The notes under the pieces: generated by a model
What the model saw: only the letters and a program-made list of their open reading frames with translations
Databases searched by the model: none
Told to the model about the DNA's origin: nothing
DNA from: Castellaniella sp041675725
GTDB taxonomy: Bacteria; Pseudomonadota; Gammaproteobacteria; Burkholderiales; Burkholderiaceae_B
Length of the DNA: 64,000 nt
Direction of reading: 5' to 3'
Assembly: GCF_041675725.1 (NCBI RefSeq)
Contig: NZ_JBAYTI010000001.1
Coordinates: 54,628-118,627, forward strand
Position numbers and translations under genes: made by a program
Shown here: piece by piece, positions 32,770-41,401 of the stretch
Numbering within the stretch: position 1 is the first letter of the stretch
Layout: the number at the start of each line of letters is the position of its first letter

Positions 32770-34449
32770 TCAGGCACCTGCAACTGCCTGATTTTCAGGC
32801 TGATACTTGCGTTCACGCAACAAGGCGGGGCCGACACGCCGGGCGCCATAGCGCAGGGCCATGAGCACGAAGTGTGCGGCGAAGACGAGATGGCCCAGTG
32901 TCATCATGGTGCCCCCGATGGAGCGACCCTCGAGCCAAGGCATGGTGACGTGCACCGAATCCATGAAGGGCCGGGCGGCATCCAGCATGGCCAGGCCTTG
33001 CAGCCAGCCGCCGATGGACAGGGTGACGAAATACACCCCGATGCCCAGCGTCACCAGCCAGAAATGGAGGCTGATCAGCTTGGGGTAGGGCCACTCCCAG
33101 GCCATCACGCGCGGCATCACGAAATAGATGGCGCCGAACATGACGATGCTGAAGAAGGCGTACAAGCCCAGATGCGCGTGCGCCACCGTGAAGTGGGTGA
33201 AGTGCGCCACGGTGCTGATGCTGCGCAGGGCCTCGAACGAGCCCTGGAAGGAGCTGAGCGTGTACATCATGGCCCCGATCACGATGAAGCGCAGGGTGGG
33301 CGAGTACGCCATGGTCTTGAAATTGCCGCGCATGGTGAGGTGCTGGTTGACCGAGAAAGCCAGCACCGGGATGATCATCATCATCGACTGCACGATGGAA
33401 AGGGTGATGAGCCAGTGCGGCACCGGGCCGCCGACCAGGTGGTGGCCGCCGACCTGCCCGTAGAAGAAGGCCAGCGCCCAGAAACCGATCAGCGACAGGT
33501 TGTATGACTGGATCGGCCGGCCGATGATCTTCGGCAGGAAGTAATACACCGACGCCAGCGCAATGGGGGTGTAGTACAGGCCCAACACGTTGTGCCCGAA
33601 CCACCAGTTCATGGCGGCCTGCTCGACCCCGAAGTGCACGCCCGGCACCTTGCCCACGAGATACAGCACCGGGAACCAGAACAAGGCCGCCCCCATGTAC
33701 CAGATGGACACGTACAGGTGCTTGACCTTGCGGTTGCGCAGCGTGAAGACCAGCGGGAAGGCGATCAGCGCACCGCCGATGACGATCAGGATGCTGAGCT
33801 GCCAGGGCACCTCGAGCCATTCGAGGCCATCGTTGATGCCCATGGCGATGCTGACCAGACCGGCCGTCAGGCCCACGTTCCAGAACGCGCAACCCAGCAG
33901 CGCGAACCCCCCGCCGTACAGGCGGGTCTTGAGCAGGCGCGGCAACACCCAGATGGCCACGCCAAAAGCCGCCATGGGACACCAGCCATAGGCCACCATG
34001 TTCAGGTGCAGGGTCCGCGTACGGCCAAACGTCAGCCAGGCGTAGTCGGTCAGGAATTCGGGGTTGTGCAGCTTGATGGAGCTGATGAGCCCGAACGTGG
34101 ACGCCAGCACCAGCCAGATGATGGCAAAGCACAGAAAGACGAAAGTCACCTTGGCCGTGGACTGGTCCGACACCATCCGGTCCGCCAGCTCTTCGTGCAG
34201 CTGCGCGGCCTTGCTTTCATCGATGGCGACCGTGCCGCCCTCGATCATGGTTCTTTGCAGGCCCTCGAGCTGCTCTGGAGTGGCCGACGGATCTTCGACG
34301 TGGCCGATTTCGCCCGTCGAGAAGATGACTTTGGCGGCCTCTGGGTTGTCGTCGAACAAATTGCGTCTGAGCGACCAGATGAACACACCCAGGCCGGTGA
34401 CGGATAGAATGAATGTCAGGAGCAATACGGTGATGGTATCCACGGGCAT
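32770..34449 (-). CDS. cbb3-type cytochrome oxidase subunit I (CcoN) with CcoS-like N-terminal segment
   Basis: A 559-residue catalytic subunit of a C-family haem-copper oxidase that reduces oxygen at the inner membrane. Haem and copper ligands are visible: His148 in TRTLHLNMVAYGW, His286 in WWFGHNVLGLYYTP, His336-His337 in GGHHLVGGPVPHW, and the His cluster 416-426 in AHFTHFTVAHAHLGLY. Residues 1-45 form an extra membrane helix plus FIWSLRRNLFDDNPEAAKVI, close to the pattern of the maturation protein CcoS. A hydrophilic linker (about 46-95) follows. Standard CcoN is about 475 residues, so the extra length is accounted for by this extension. ATG 34449 is preferred over 34476. Confidence 0.93.
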   Translation of the reverse strand: MPVDTITVLLLTFILSVTGLGVFIWSLRRNLFDDNPEAAKVIFSTGEIGHVEDPSATPEQLEGLQRTMIEGGTVAIDESKAAQLHEELADRMVSDQSTAKVTFVFLCFAIIWLVLASTFGLISSIKLHNPEFLTDYAWLTFGRTRTLHLNMVAYGWCPMAAFGVAIWVLPRLLKTRLYGGGFALLGCAFWNVGLTAGLVSIAMGINDGLEWLEVPWQLSILIVIGGALIAFPLVFTLRNRKVKHLYVSIWYMGAALFWFPVLYLVGKVPGVHFGVEQAAMNWWFGHNVLGLYYTPIALASVYYFLPKIIGRPIQSYNLSLIGFWALAFFYGQVGGHHLVGGPVPHWLITLSIVQSMMMIIPVLAFSVNQHLTMRGNFKTMAYSPTLRFIVIGAMMYTLSSFQGSFEALRSISTVAHFTHFTVAHAHLGLYAFFSIVMFGAIYFVMPRVMAWEWPYPKLISLHFWLVTLGIGVYFVTLSIGGWLQGLAMLDAARPFMDSVHVTMPWLEGRSIGGTMMTLGHLVFAAHFVLMALRYGARRVGPALLRERKYQPENQAVAGA

Positions 34450-34589
34450 TTCCGATGGTTTCTGAAAGCGCGCCAAAACCGCGTATCACGGGCTTCGACA
34501 ACGCGATATTGTAGCGTCAGATTTGATCCATGATAAATCCGCAGCAGAAATTGCGTGATTTATTTCCACGAACGTGATAGGGGTATTTC

Positions 34590-35012
34590 ATGCAATGCAC
34601 ACTGGACTGGCAGGGCCCCGAGGGCATGCTGTTCATCTCGCGTACCGGCAGCGGCCATGTCCTGGCCATGGACGGCGCCCCCGACGGCGGGGGCCAGAAT
34701 CTGGCGCCCCGCCCCATGGAGACCCTGTTGTCGGGTGCCGGGGGCTGCGCAGCCTACGACGTCGTGCTGATCCTCAAGCGCGGCCGGCACAAGCTGACCG
34801 CCTGCCGCGTCACCCTGACGGCCGAGCGCGCCGCGCAGGATCCCAAGGTCTTCACCCGCATCCACTACGCATTCCAGCTGACCGGGCACGCCTTGCCCAG
34901 GCCAGCGGTCGAGCGCGCGGTTCAGCTATCGCATGAAAAATACTGCTCGGCCATCGCGATGCTCGAAAAAACAGCCGAGATCAGCCATTCGATCGAAATC
35001 ATCGAAGCCTGA
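34590..35012 (+). CDS. OsmC/Ohr-family protein
   Basis: A 140-residue protein of the OsmC fold. The N-terminal sheet MQCTLDWQGPEGMLFISRTG and the central helix PRPMETLLSGAGGCAAYDVV, with a Cys in GGCAAYD, fit the family. HEKYCSAIAMLEK carries the second Cys expected in the peroxidatic pair. Such proteins reduce organic hydroperoxides or act in unknown redox roles; the exact substrate is not clear. The start has AGGGG seven bases upstream. It is divergent from the oxidase operon and converges on thyA. Confidence 0.9.
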   Translation: MQCTLDWQGPEGMLFISRTGSGHVLAMDGAPDGGGQNLAPRPMETLLSGAGGCAAYDVVLILKRGRHKLTACRVTLTAERAAQDPKVFTRIHYAFQLTGHALPRPAVERAVQLSHEKYCSAIAMLEKTAEISHSIEIIEA

Positions 35013-35053
35013 TCGAACCTGCCGTCCATGCCGCCGGGGCGCCCGCCCGGCGC

Positions 35054-36070
35054 TCAGACCGCCATCGGGGCGGTCAGGGGCGGATGATGCCGGTAGCCTA
35101 CCAGTGTGAAATCGCCCGGTTCGATCCGGTCGAGCCACTCGGGTTCGTAGCGGCCCGTATCGGCATACGCAGGCACCCTATCTGACAGGCACAGCTGCGG
35201 CAGGGCGTAAGGCTCGCGCTGCAGCTGCTCGCGCAGCATGTCGACGTGGGTTTCGTAAATATGCGCATCGCCGATGAAATACGTGAACCAGCGCGCCTCG
35301 TAGCCGCTCAGGCGGGCCATGAGGTGCGCCAGCGCGGCCCCTTCCGCCAGGTTGAACGGCGTGCCCAGCCCCACGTCGTTGCTGCGGATATACAGGCAAA
35401 GCGACAGCTCGCGCGTGTCTGGATTGGCCAGGAACTGATATAGAAGATGGCAGGGCGGCAGGGCCATTTCCTCGATCTGTGCACAGTTCCAGCCATGGAA
35501 CAGCATGCGCCGGCTGCCGGGATCACGCATCAGCGTGTCCAGGCAGGCGCGCAGCTGGTCGATCGGCTTGTACAGCAGCACGTGCGGTTCGTGGCCTTCG
35601 TGTTCGTGGCCTTCGTGTTCGTGGCCTTCCTGTTCGCGGCCTTCCAGAATGCGGCCCAGCCGCCGGTAACCCAGGGCCTGGGCCGCCTGGATGCGGGCCT
35701 CTTCATGATCCGGCAACAACTTGTATGCCGGCCACTGGCGCCACTGGACGCCATAGACGGGGCCCAGGTCGTCGGGCCCGTCACGCCAGGGGCTGTCGCG
35801 CCAGGCTTGGTTTTCGTTGGCGTTCTGGTCCCATACGCCACACCCCAGCTCGCGGAAGCGGCGGGCGCTGTCTTCGGCCCGCAGAAAACCCACCAGTTCG
35901 CCCATGGCGGCCTTGAAGGCGAGGCGCTTGGTGGTGACGGCCGGAAACCCCTGGCGCAAGTCGAACCGCATGCTGGCGCCCGGCACGCTGAGTGTGCGCA
36001 CCCCCGTGCGGTTGGCCCGCCAGGCGCCCTGTTCGAAAATGGTGCGCACCAGATCCAGGTAAGGGGTCAC
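35054..36070 (-). CDS. thyA: Thymidylate synthase with a His/Glu repeat insertion
   Basis: A 338-residue enzyme that methylates dUMP with methylene-tetrahydrofolate. The catalytic Cys207 is in ALPPCHLLYQFLANPDT; SRRMLFHGWNCAQ, CLYIRSNDVGLGTPFNLAEG and WFTYFIGDAHIYETH are canonical. Translation starts at GTG 36070, overlapping the stop of the upstream gene as GTGA. Residues 145-161 (REQEGHEHEGHEHEGHE) are an insertion made by a 15-bp tandem DNA repeat, located between the folate/dUMP core segments where Burkholderiales enzymes have a variable loop. The fold should tolerate it because the conserved blocks on either side are intact. Confidence 0.95.
   Translation of the reverse strand: MTPYLDLVRTIFEQGAWRANRTGVRTLSVPGASMRFDLRQGFPAVTTKRLAFKAAMGELVGFLRAEDSARRFRELGCGVWDQNANENQAWRDSPWRDGPDDLGPVYGVQWRQWPAYKLLPDHEEARIQAAQALGYRRLGRILEGREQEGHEHEGHEHEGHEPHVLLYKPIDQLRACLDTLMRDPGSRRMLFHGWNCAQIEEMALPPCHLLYQFLANPDTRELSLCLYIRSNDVGLGTPFNLAEGAALAHLMARLSGYEARWFTYFIGDAHIYETHVDMLREQLQREPYALPQLCLSDRVPAYADTGRYEPEWLDRIEPGDFTLVGYRHHPPLTAPMAV
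35587..35645. repeat. 15-bp tandem repeat (about four copies) inside thyA
   Basis: GTTCGTGGCCTTCGT is repeated at 35587, 35602, 35617 and 35632, the last two copies with one or more substitutions. In the thyA frame each unit encodes five residues of the EGHEH type, so copy-number change keeps the frame. It may be a variable-number repeat. Confidence 0.9.
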
Positions 36071-36885
36071 GTCATTTGCTCCAGTATGCGGCGGGCCCGC
36101 TCGATCAAAGGCAGATCGACCATGCTGCCATCCAGCCGAAAAGCGTAGTCGCCGGTGGTATCGGCGTGCGCAATGACCCGTCGGGCCCAGTCGATTTCTT
36201 CGGGCAATGGACGGTAGACCCCGTGCACCACCGGGATCTGGGCGGGGTGGATGCACAGCATGCCGGCAAACCCCAGGTCCCGGGCGAAGCTGGCCGACAC
36301 GCGCAAGGCGTCGAGGTCGGTGAAATCCGCCTGGACCCCGTCGAGCGGCGCACCGATGCCCTGGGAGCGGCTGACTTCGAGCACGCGAAAGCGGACCTGG
36401 TCGAGCATCATGCGGGCCGCATCGGTACCGGGCCGTGTGCCAAAATCGACCATGATGTCCAGCATGCCGAACGACAGGCGCGCCACGCTGCTGACCCGCG
36501 CAATGGAATCCAGCGCCCGCAGCCCTGCAGCTGACTCGACGACCGGAATGAGCGGCTTGCCCGCCCCGGACACCAAATACACCTGCTCGGCAGCCTGCGC
36601 CTTGGGCAGCATGATGCCCGCCACGGACGCCAGCGAGCGGCACAGGGCCAGATCGTCTTCAAACCACGGGGTGGTGGCGTCGTTGATGCGCACCCACAGC
36701 GGCTGCCCCGGGTGCGCATCGGCATAGCGCGCCAGGCTCTGGCGCGCCTGCGCTTTGGATTCTGGCGCCACGGTATCTTCGAGATCTACGATCACCGCAT
36801 CGGCGCCACTGGCAAAGGCCTTGGGGATCCGGTCGGGACGCAGGGCGGGTACGAACAAGGCTGAACGCATCGAGATGGCAGACAT
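36067..36885 (-). CDS. CitE-like HpcH/HpaI-family lyase
   Basis: A 272-residue TIM-barrel protein of the citrate-lyase-beta / malyl-CoA lyase group. It starts with SAISMRSALFVPALRPDRIP; ADAVIVDLEDTVAPESKAQA carries the Mg-binding Asp/Glu pair, WVRINDATTPWFEDDL and GIMLPKAQAAEQV follow, and LIPVVESAAGLRALDSIA contains the catalytic-site Glu. GFAGMLCIHPAQIPVVHGVY is the family C-terminal signature. It should cleave or form a C-C bond in an acyl-CoA such as malyl-CoA. It overlaps thyA by 4 bp and lies 34 bp after a crotonase gene. Other starts at 36903 or further upstream are less likely. Confidence 0.9.
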   Translation of the reverse strand: MSAISMRSALFVPALRPDRIPKAFASGADAVIVDLEDTVAPESKAQARQSLARYADAHPGQPLWVRINDATTPWFEDDLALCRSLASVAGIMLPKAQAAEQVYLVSGAGKPLIPVVESAAGLRALDSIARVSSVARLSFGMLDIMVDFGTRPGTDAARMMLDQVRFRVLEVSRSQGIGAPLDGVQADFTDLDALRVSASFARDLGFAGMLCIHPAQIPVVHGVYRPLPEEIDWARRVIAHADTTGDYAFRLDGSMVDLPLIERARRILEQMT

Positions 36886-36919
36886 GGATCCCCCTATGAA
36901 CATGAGCCGCGCAGCGGAT

Positions 36920-37687
36920 TCATTTCCCCTGCCAGACGGGCGCGCGCTTCTCGGCGAAGGCCCGCGCGCCTTCACGCGCATCTTCGGATGCAAACACGTG
37001 CGCGATGCGCGGGCGCTGCAGATCGAACATGTCTTCGGGGCGCCAGTTGCGCGATTGCGTAATCATGGCCTTGGCCGCACGCACGGCCAGGGGCCCGTTG
37101 ACCGCCACCTGGTGAGCCAGCTGCACGGCCGCCGCGAGCGCCTGGCCCGGCTCGACCAGCCGATTGACCAGGCCCAGCGCGTGCCAACGCTCGGCCTCGT
37201 AGAGGTCTCCGGTGAGCACGGCCTCCATGGCCATATGATACGGGATCCGCGCCGGCAGACGCAGCATGCCGCCCGATCCGGGTACCAGGCCGCGCTTGAC
37301 CTCCGGCAGGCCGAAGCGGGCATCGCGCGCGGCGACGACCAGATCGCAGGCCAGGACCAGTTCACAGCCGCCGGCCAGCGCATAGCCCTCGACGGCCGCG
37401 ATCAGCGGCTTGGCCGGTGGCCGCTCGCACAGCCCCGCCAGGCCCCGGTCGCCAACGTACGGGCGTTTGCCGGTCGCGGCGAATTCCTTCAGGTCCATGC
37501 CCGAGCAGAAATGGCCGCCCGCGCCAGTCAGCACCCCCAGGCGCAGGCTGGGATCGGCATCGAGCTCGTCCAGCGCGGCCGCCAGCTGCTGCGCGATTTC
37601 CTGGTTGATGGCGTTGCGCGCCTGTGGGCGATTCAACTGCATGATCAGTACGTATTCGTCGCGTCGAACTTCGACCATATGGCTCAT
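36920..37687 (-). CDS. Enoyl-CoA hydratase/isomerase (crotonase family)
   Basis: A 255-residue acyl-CoA enzyme. The crotonase fold is shown by LNRPQARNAINQEIAQQLAA and the oxyanion-hole segments GGHFCSGMDLKEFAATGKRP and IAAVEGYALAGGCELVLACD. The catalytic-loop region is RFGLPEVKRGLVPGSGGMLR, with one Glu in the second acidic position. AAGGAG precedes the start at good spacing. It is transcribed towards the CitE-like gene, suggesting a common acyl-CoA degradation step, although the substrate is not known. Confidence 0.92.
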   Translation of the reverse strand: MSHMVEVRRDEYVLIMQLNRPQARNAINQEIAQQLAAALDELDADPSLRLGVLTGAGGHFCSGMDLKEFAATGKRPYVGDRGLAGLCERPPAKPLIAAVEGYALAGGCELVLACDLVVAARDARFGLPEVKRGLVPGSGGMLRLPARIPYHMAMEAVLTGDLYEAERWHALGLVNRLVEPGQALAAAVQLAHQVAVNGPLAVRAAKAMITQSRNWRPEDMFDLQRPRIAHVFASEDAREGARAFAEKRAPVWQGK

Positions 37688-37827
37688 GATGACTCCTTGA
37701 AAGGTTCCGCAGGCCCCTCCGAATGAACGAAATGGGCGCTACTGGATAAAATGTCCGTTTCGAGGCCGTTCGCCACCGACCGTGCCCCGATCGAATTCTG
37801 CCAACCTAGCGGGCCAACCGCCACACT

Positions 37828-38718
37828 ATGCTCACATTCCAACAACTGATTTTATCGCTGCAACAATTCTGGGCCGACCAGGGCTGCATCCTGCTGCAAC
37901 CCTACGACATGGAGGTCGGCGCGGGCACCTCCCACACCGCCACTTTCCTGCGCGCCATCGGCCCCGAGCCCTGGTATGCCGCATACGTGCAGCCGTCGCG
38001 CCGCCCCAAAGACGGGCGCTACGGCGAAAACCCGAACCGGCTGCAACATTACTATCAATACCAGGTGGTGCTCAAGCCCGCACCCACCGACATCCTGGAC
38101 CGCTACCTGGAATCCCTGCGCGCGCTGGGCATCGATCCCCGGGAACACGACATCCGCTTCGTCGAGGATGACTGGGAAAACCCCACCCTGGGTGCCTGGG
38201 GGTTGGGCTGGGAGGTCTGGCTCAACGGCATGGAAATCACCCAGTTCACCTACTTCCAGCAGGTGGGCGGGCTCGACTGCAAACCCACGCTGGGCGAGAT
38301 CACCTACGGCCTGGAGCGGCTGGCCATGTATCTCCAGGGGGTCGAGTCGGTCTACGACCTGGTCTGGACGCACCGTCCCGATGGCCAGGCCGTGCTGTAT
38401 CGGGATGTCTTTCACCAGAACGAGGTGGAACAATCCGCCTATAACTTCGAACACGCCAGCATCCGCATGCTTTTTGCCCACTTCAACGATCACGAAGCCG
38501 AAGCCCGGCGCCTGATCGACATCCCGCTGGCACTGCCCGCCTACGAGTCCACGCTCAAGGCGGCGCATGTATTCAATCTGCTCGACGCCCGCGGCGCCAT
38601 CAGCACCACCGAACGGGCTGCCTATATCGCCCGCATCCGCAATCTGTCGCGAGCCGTCGCACATGCCTACTATCGGTCGCGCGAGCAGCTGGGCTTTCCG
38701 ATGCTGGAGGCGGCATGA
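37828..38718 (+). CDS. glyQ: Glycine--tRNA ligase alpha subunit
   Basis: A 296-residue catalytic subunit of the bacterial alpha2-beta2 glycyl-tRNA synthetase. It starts MLTFQQLILSLQQFWADQGC and contains LQPYDMEVGAGTSHTATFLR and the strongly conserved YVQPSRRPKDGRYGENPNRL. The later block FTYFQQVGGLDCKPTLGEIT is also conserved. It overlaps glyS by 4 bp and leads a five-gene run with gmhB, plsC and gloA. Confidence 0.98.
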   Translation: MLTFQQLILSLQQFWADQGCILLQPYDMEVGAGTSHTATFLRAIGPEPWYAAYVQPSRRPKDGRYGENPNRLQHYYQYQVVLKPAPTDILDRYLESLRALGIDPREHDIRFVEDDWENPTLGAWGLGWEVWLNGMEITQFTYFQQVGGLDCKPTLGEITYGLERLAMYLQGVESVYDLVWTHRPDGQAVLYRDVFHQNEVEQSAYNFEHASIRMLFAHFNDHEAEARRLIDIPLALPAYESTLKAAHVFNLLDARGAISTTERAAYIARIRNLSRAVAHAYYRSREQLGFPMLEAA

Positions 38719-40853
38719 CCCAGGACACGCGCACGCTGCTGGTCGAGCTGCTGACCGAAGAACTCCCCCCCAGGGCGCTCGAAGCCCTGGGCAAGGCCTT
38801 TGCCGACGGGATACGCCAGATCCTCGGCGAGCACGATCTGCTCGAGACCCCAAGCACCGCTGAAGCCTTCGCCACGCCGCGCCGCCTGGCGGTGCGTATC
38901 ACCCACGTGCGCGGCCAGGCCCCCGATCACGAACGGTCCGAAAAGCTCATGCCGGCTCACATCGGCCTGGATGCTCAGGGCCAGGCGACCCCGGCCCTGC
39001 GCAAGAAACTCGAAGCCAAGGGCCTGGCGCACGTCGATCCGGCAAGCCTGGTCAGACGCCATGACGGCAAGCACGACATGCTGTATGCCGAGGGCCAGGT
39101 GGCGGGCAGCACGCTGGCCCAGGGGCTGCAGCACGCCCTGGATCACACGCTCACGCATCTGCCCATTCCCAAGGTCATGCAATACCAGTTGGCCGACGGC
39201 CACACCAGCGTGAAGTTCGTACGGCCCGCCCACCAGCTGCTGGCGTTGTGGGGGCCAGACACCGTACCCGTCCAGGCATTGGGTCTGCAGGCCGGGCGCA
39301 CCACGCTGGGGCATCGCTTCCTGTGCGCCGGGCCGCTGACCATCGCCTCGGCCGACGACTGGGCCGCCACCCTGGCCGATCCAGGCCACGTCATCGCCTC
39401 GCCCGCCCAGCGCCGCCGCCTGATCGCACAGCAGCTCGCGGAGGCATCGGCGGCCTTCGGGGCGACCATAGGCAGCGGCCCGGACGTCGACGACCTGCTG
39501 GACGAAGTCTGCGCGCTGGTCGAATACCCCACCACGTACGCGGGCCAATTCGACCCGGCCTTTCTCGAAGTCCCATCCGAATGCCTCATCCTGACCATGC
39601 GGCTGAACCAGAAATACTTCCCGCTGTTCGAGCCGGATACGGGCGCCCTCACCAACCGCTTCCTGATCGTCAGCAACATGCGGCTGGCCGACCCGACCAA
39701 TATCATTCACGGCAATGAGCGCGTCGTCCGGCCGCGGCTGGCCGACGCCCAGTTCTTCTACCACGCCGATCTGAAAATCCCGCTGGCCGAGCGCGTGGCC
39801 GACCTGGCCCACAGCGTCTACCACAACCAGTTGGGTTCGCAGCTCGAGCGCACTCACCGGGTGCAGGCGGTGGCCGGCTGGCTGGCGCCCCGGCTCGGGG
39901 GCTCGGTGTCGCTGGCCGAGCGCGCCGCCCTGCTGGCGCACGCTGATCTGGGCACGCAGATGGTGGGCGAATTCCCCGAACTGCAAGGCATCATGGGCGC
40001 ACGCTATGCGGCCCACGATGGCGAGCCCGACGAAGTCGTACACGCTCTGCAAGACCAGTACAAGATCCGCCTGGACACCCCCGTCACGGCGCAGACCCTG
40101 ACGACGGCCGTCTTGTTCATGGCCGAGCGCGCCGAAACCCTGGTGGGGATCTGGGGAATCGGCCTGGTCCCGACCGGCGAACGCGACCCCTATGGCCTGC
40201 GGCGGGCGGCCCTGGGCCTGATCAGCGCCTACGAACAGCTGGTGGCCGGTGGCCTGCTGCCGGTCAGCCAGGAAAGCCCGGTCGGGCTGTCGGCCCTGCT
40301 GCAGCAAGCCGCCGCACAGTTCGCCGCCGGCACGCTGGCCGAAGATACCGTACCGGCCGTCCTCGATTTCGTGCTCGAGCGCTATCGCCACCAGCTGATG
40401 CCCACGCTGGACCGGGCGGCGATCGACGCCGTCCTGGCGCTGCGCCCTCCCGTGCATCAGATCCCGGCGCGCATCGAGGCCTGCATGCGCTTCCAGAACA
40501 GCCCTGAAGCCACGGCCCTGGCGGCCGCCGACAAGCGCATCCGCAACCTGCTCAAGAAAGCCGACGCCGTGCCCGAGCACGTGCACCCCGAGCATCTCAA
40601 AGACCCGGCCGAACAGCAGCTCGCGGCCACCCTCGAACGTTTGCGGCCCCAGGCTCAGGCCGAACTCCAGGCCGGGCACTTCGTGGCCAACCTGGGCCTG
40701 CTGGCGCAGGCCCATGACGCCGTGACCCGCTTCTTCGACGAAGTCATGGTCATGGACGAAGACATGCAGCTGCGCCGCAACCGCCTGGCCCTGCTGCAGG
40801 CCCTGCACCAGTTGATGAACCAGGTGGCCGACCTCTCCAGGCTGGCTCCATGA
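38715..40853 (+). CDS. glyS: Glycine--tRNA ligase beta subunit
   Basis: A 712-residue tRNA-binding subunit. The N-terminus TLLVELLTEELPPRALEALG, KVMQYQLADGHTSVKFVRPA, VPSECLILTMRLNQKYFPLF and GIGLVPTGERDPYGLRRAAL are diagnostic. The C-terminal anticodon-binding part ends VMVMDEDMQLRRNRLALLQA, with LHQLMNQVADLSRL after it. Start overlaps glyQ by 4 bp and stop overlaps gmhB by 4 bp. The beta subunit binds tRNA-Gly and completes the glyQ enzyme. Confidence 0.98.
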   Translation: MTQDTRTLLVELLTEELPPRALEALGKAFADGIRQILGEHDLLETPSTAEAFATPRRLAVRITHVRGQAPDHERSEKLMPAHIGLDAQGQATPALRKKLEAKGLAHVDPASLVRRHDGKHDMLYAEGQVAGSTLAQGLQHALDHTLTHLPIPKVMQYQLADGHTSVKFVRPAHQLLALWGPDTVPVQALGLQAGRTTLGHRFLCAGPLTIASADDWAATLADPGHVIASPAQRRRLIAQQLAEASAAFGATIGSGPDVDDLLDEVCALVEYPTTYAGQFDPAFLEVPSECLILTMRLNQKYFPLFEPDTGALTNRFLIVSNMRLADPTNIIHGNERVVRPRLADAQFFYHADLKIPLAERVADLAHSVYHNQLGSQLERTHRVQAVAGWLAPRLGGSVSLAERAALLAHADLGTQMVGEFPELQGIMGARYAAHDGEPDEVVHALQDQYKIRLDTPVTAQTLTTAVLFMAERAETLVGIWGIGLVPTGERDPYGLRRAALGLISAYEQLVAGGLLPVSQESPVGLSALLQQAAAQFAAGTLAEDTVPAVLDFVLERYRHQLMPTLDRAAIDAVLALRPPVHQIPARIEACMRFQNSPEATALAAADKRIRNLLKKADAVPEHVHPEHLKDPAEQQLAATLERLRPQAQAELQAGHFVANLGLLAQAHDAVTRFFDEVMVMDEDMQLRRNRLALLQALHQLMNQVADLSRLAP

Positions 40854-41401
40854 AGCTGATCATCCTGGATCGCGACGGCGTCATCAACCACGACAGCGAT
40901 CGGTTCATCAAGTCACCCGAAGAATGGCAGCCGATCGCGGGCAGCCTGCAAGCCATCGGCCGCCTGTCCCAGGCCGGCTGGCGCGTGGTGGTGGCCAGCA
41001 ACCAATCGGGAATCGCCCGCGGCCTGTTCACGATGGAGACCCTGGGCTCGATTCACGCCCGCATGCGCGACGCCTGCGCCGAGGCCGGCGGGCGCATCGA
41101 CGCGATCTTCTTCTGCCCGCACGGACCGCACGATGACTGCGCCTGCCGCAAGCCCCGGCCAGGCATGCTGCACGACATTGCCCAGCGGTTCGACGTGCCG
41201 CTCGCGGGCGTGCCCCTGGTCGGTGACAGCCTGCGCGACCTGCAGGCCGGCGCGGCCTGCGGCTGCGCCCCGTGGCTGGTGCTCACCGGCAAGGGGCGCG
41301 CGACACTCGAGGCGGCGGGCGGTCCCGGGGGGCTGCCTTCGGGCGCCCAGGTCTGCGATGATCTTTCGGCCGTGGTCGACCGGCTGCTGGGAGACGCCTG
41401 A
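40850..41401 (+). CDS. gmhB: D-glycero-beta-D-manno-heptose-1,7-bisphosphate 7-phosphatase
   Basis: A 183-residue HAD-superfamily phosphatase in ADP-heptose synthesis for the LPS inner core. The nucleophile motif is MKLIILDRDGVINHDS. The structural zinc-loop motif with Cys and His is CPHGPHDDCACRKPRPGM, and VPLVGDSLRDLQAGAACG has the metal-binding Asp. It shares 4 bp with glyS and one base with plsC, so it is in the same transcript. Confidence 0.95.
   Translation: MKLIILDRDGVINHDSDRFIKSPEEWQPIAGSLQAIGRLSQAGWRVVVASNQSGIARGLFTMETLGSIHARMRDACAEAGGRIDAIFFCPHGPHDDCACRKPRPGMLHDIAQRFDVPLAGVPLVGDSLRDLQAGAACGCAPWLVLTGKGRATLEAAGGPGGLPSGAQVCDDLSAVVDRLLGDA

Noticed and set aside
34521..34536. FNR/ANR-like box TTTGATCCATGATAAA upstream of the oxidase operon
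   Set aside because: Only the left half matches TTGAT; the right half (GATAA) differs from ATCAA at three of five bases, so it is not good enough to call.
35587..35645. Possible CRISPR-like array in thyA
   Set aside because: The units are contiguous 15-bp repeats with no spacers and lie in a coding frame; no CRISPR array or cas gene was seen in the window.
38670..40808. 712-codon open frame on the minus strand
   Set aside because: It mirrors glyS over its entire length; composition is low complexity (G, Q, R, V) and no motif is seen.
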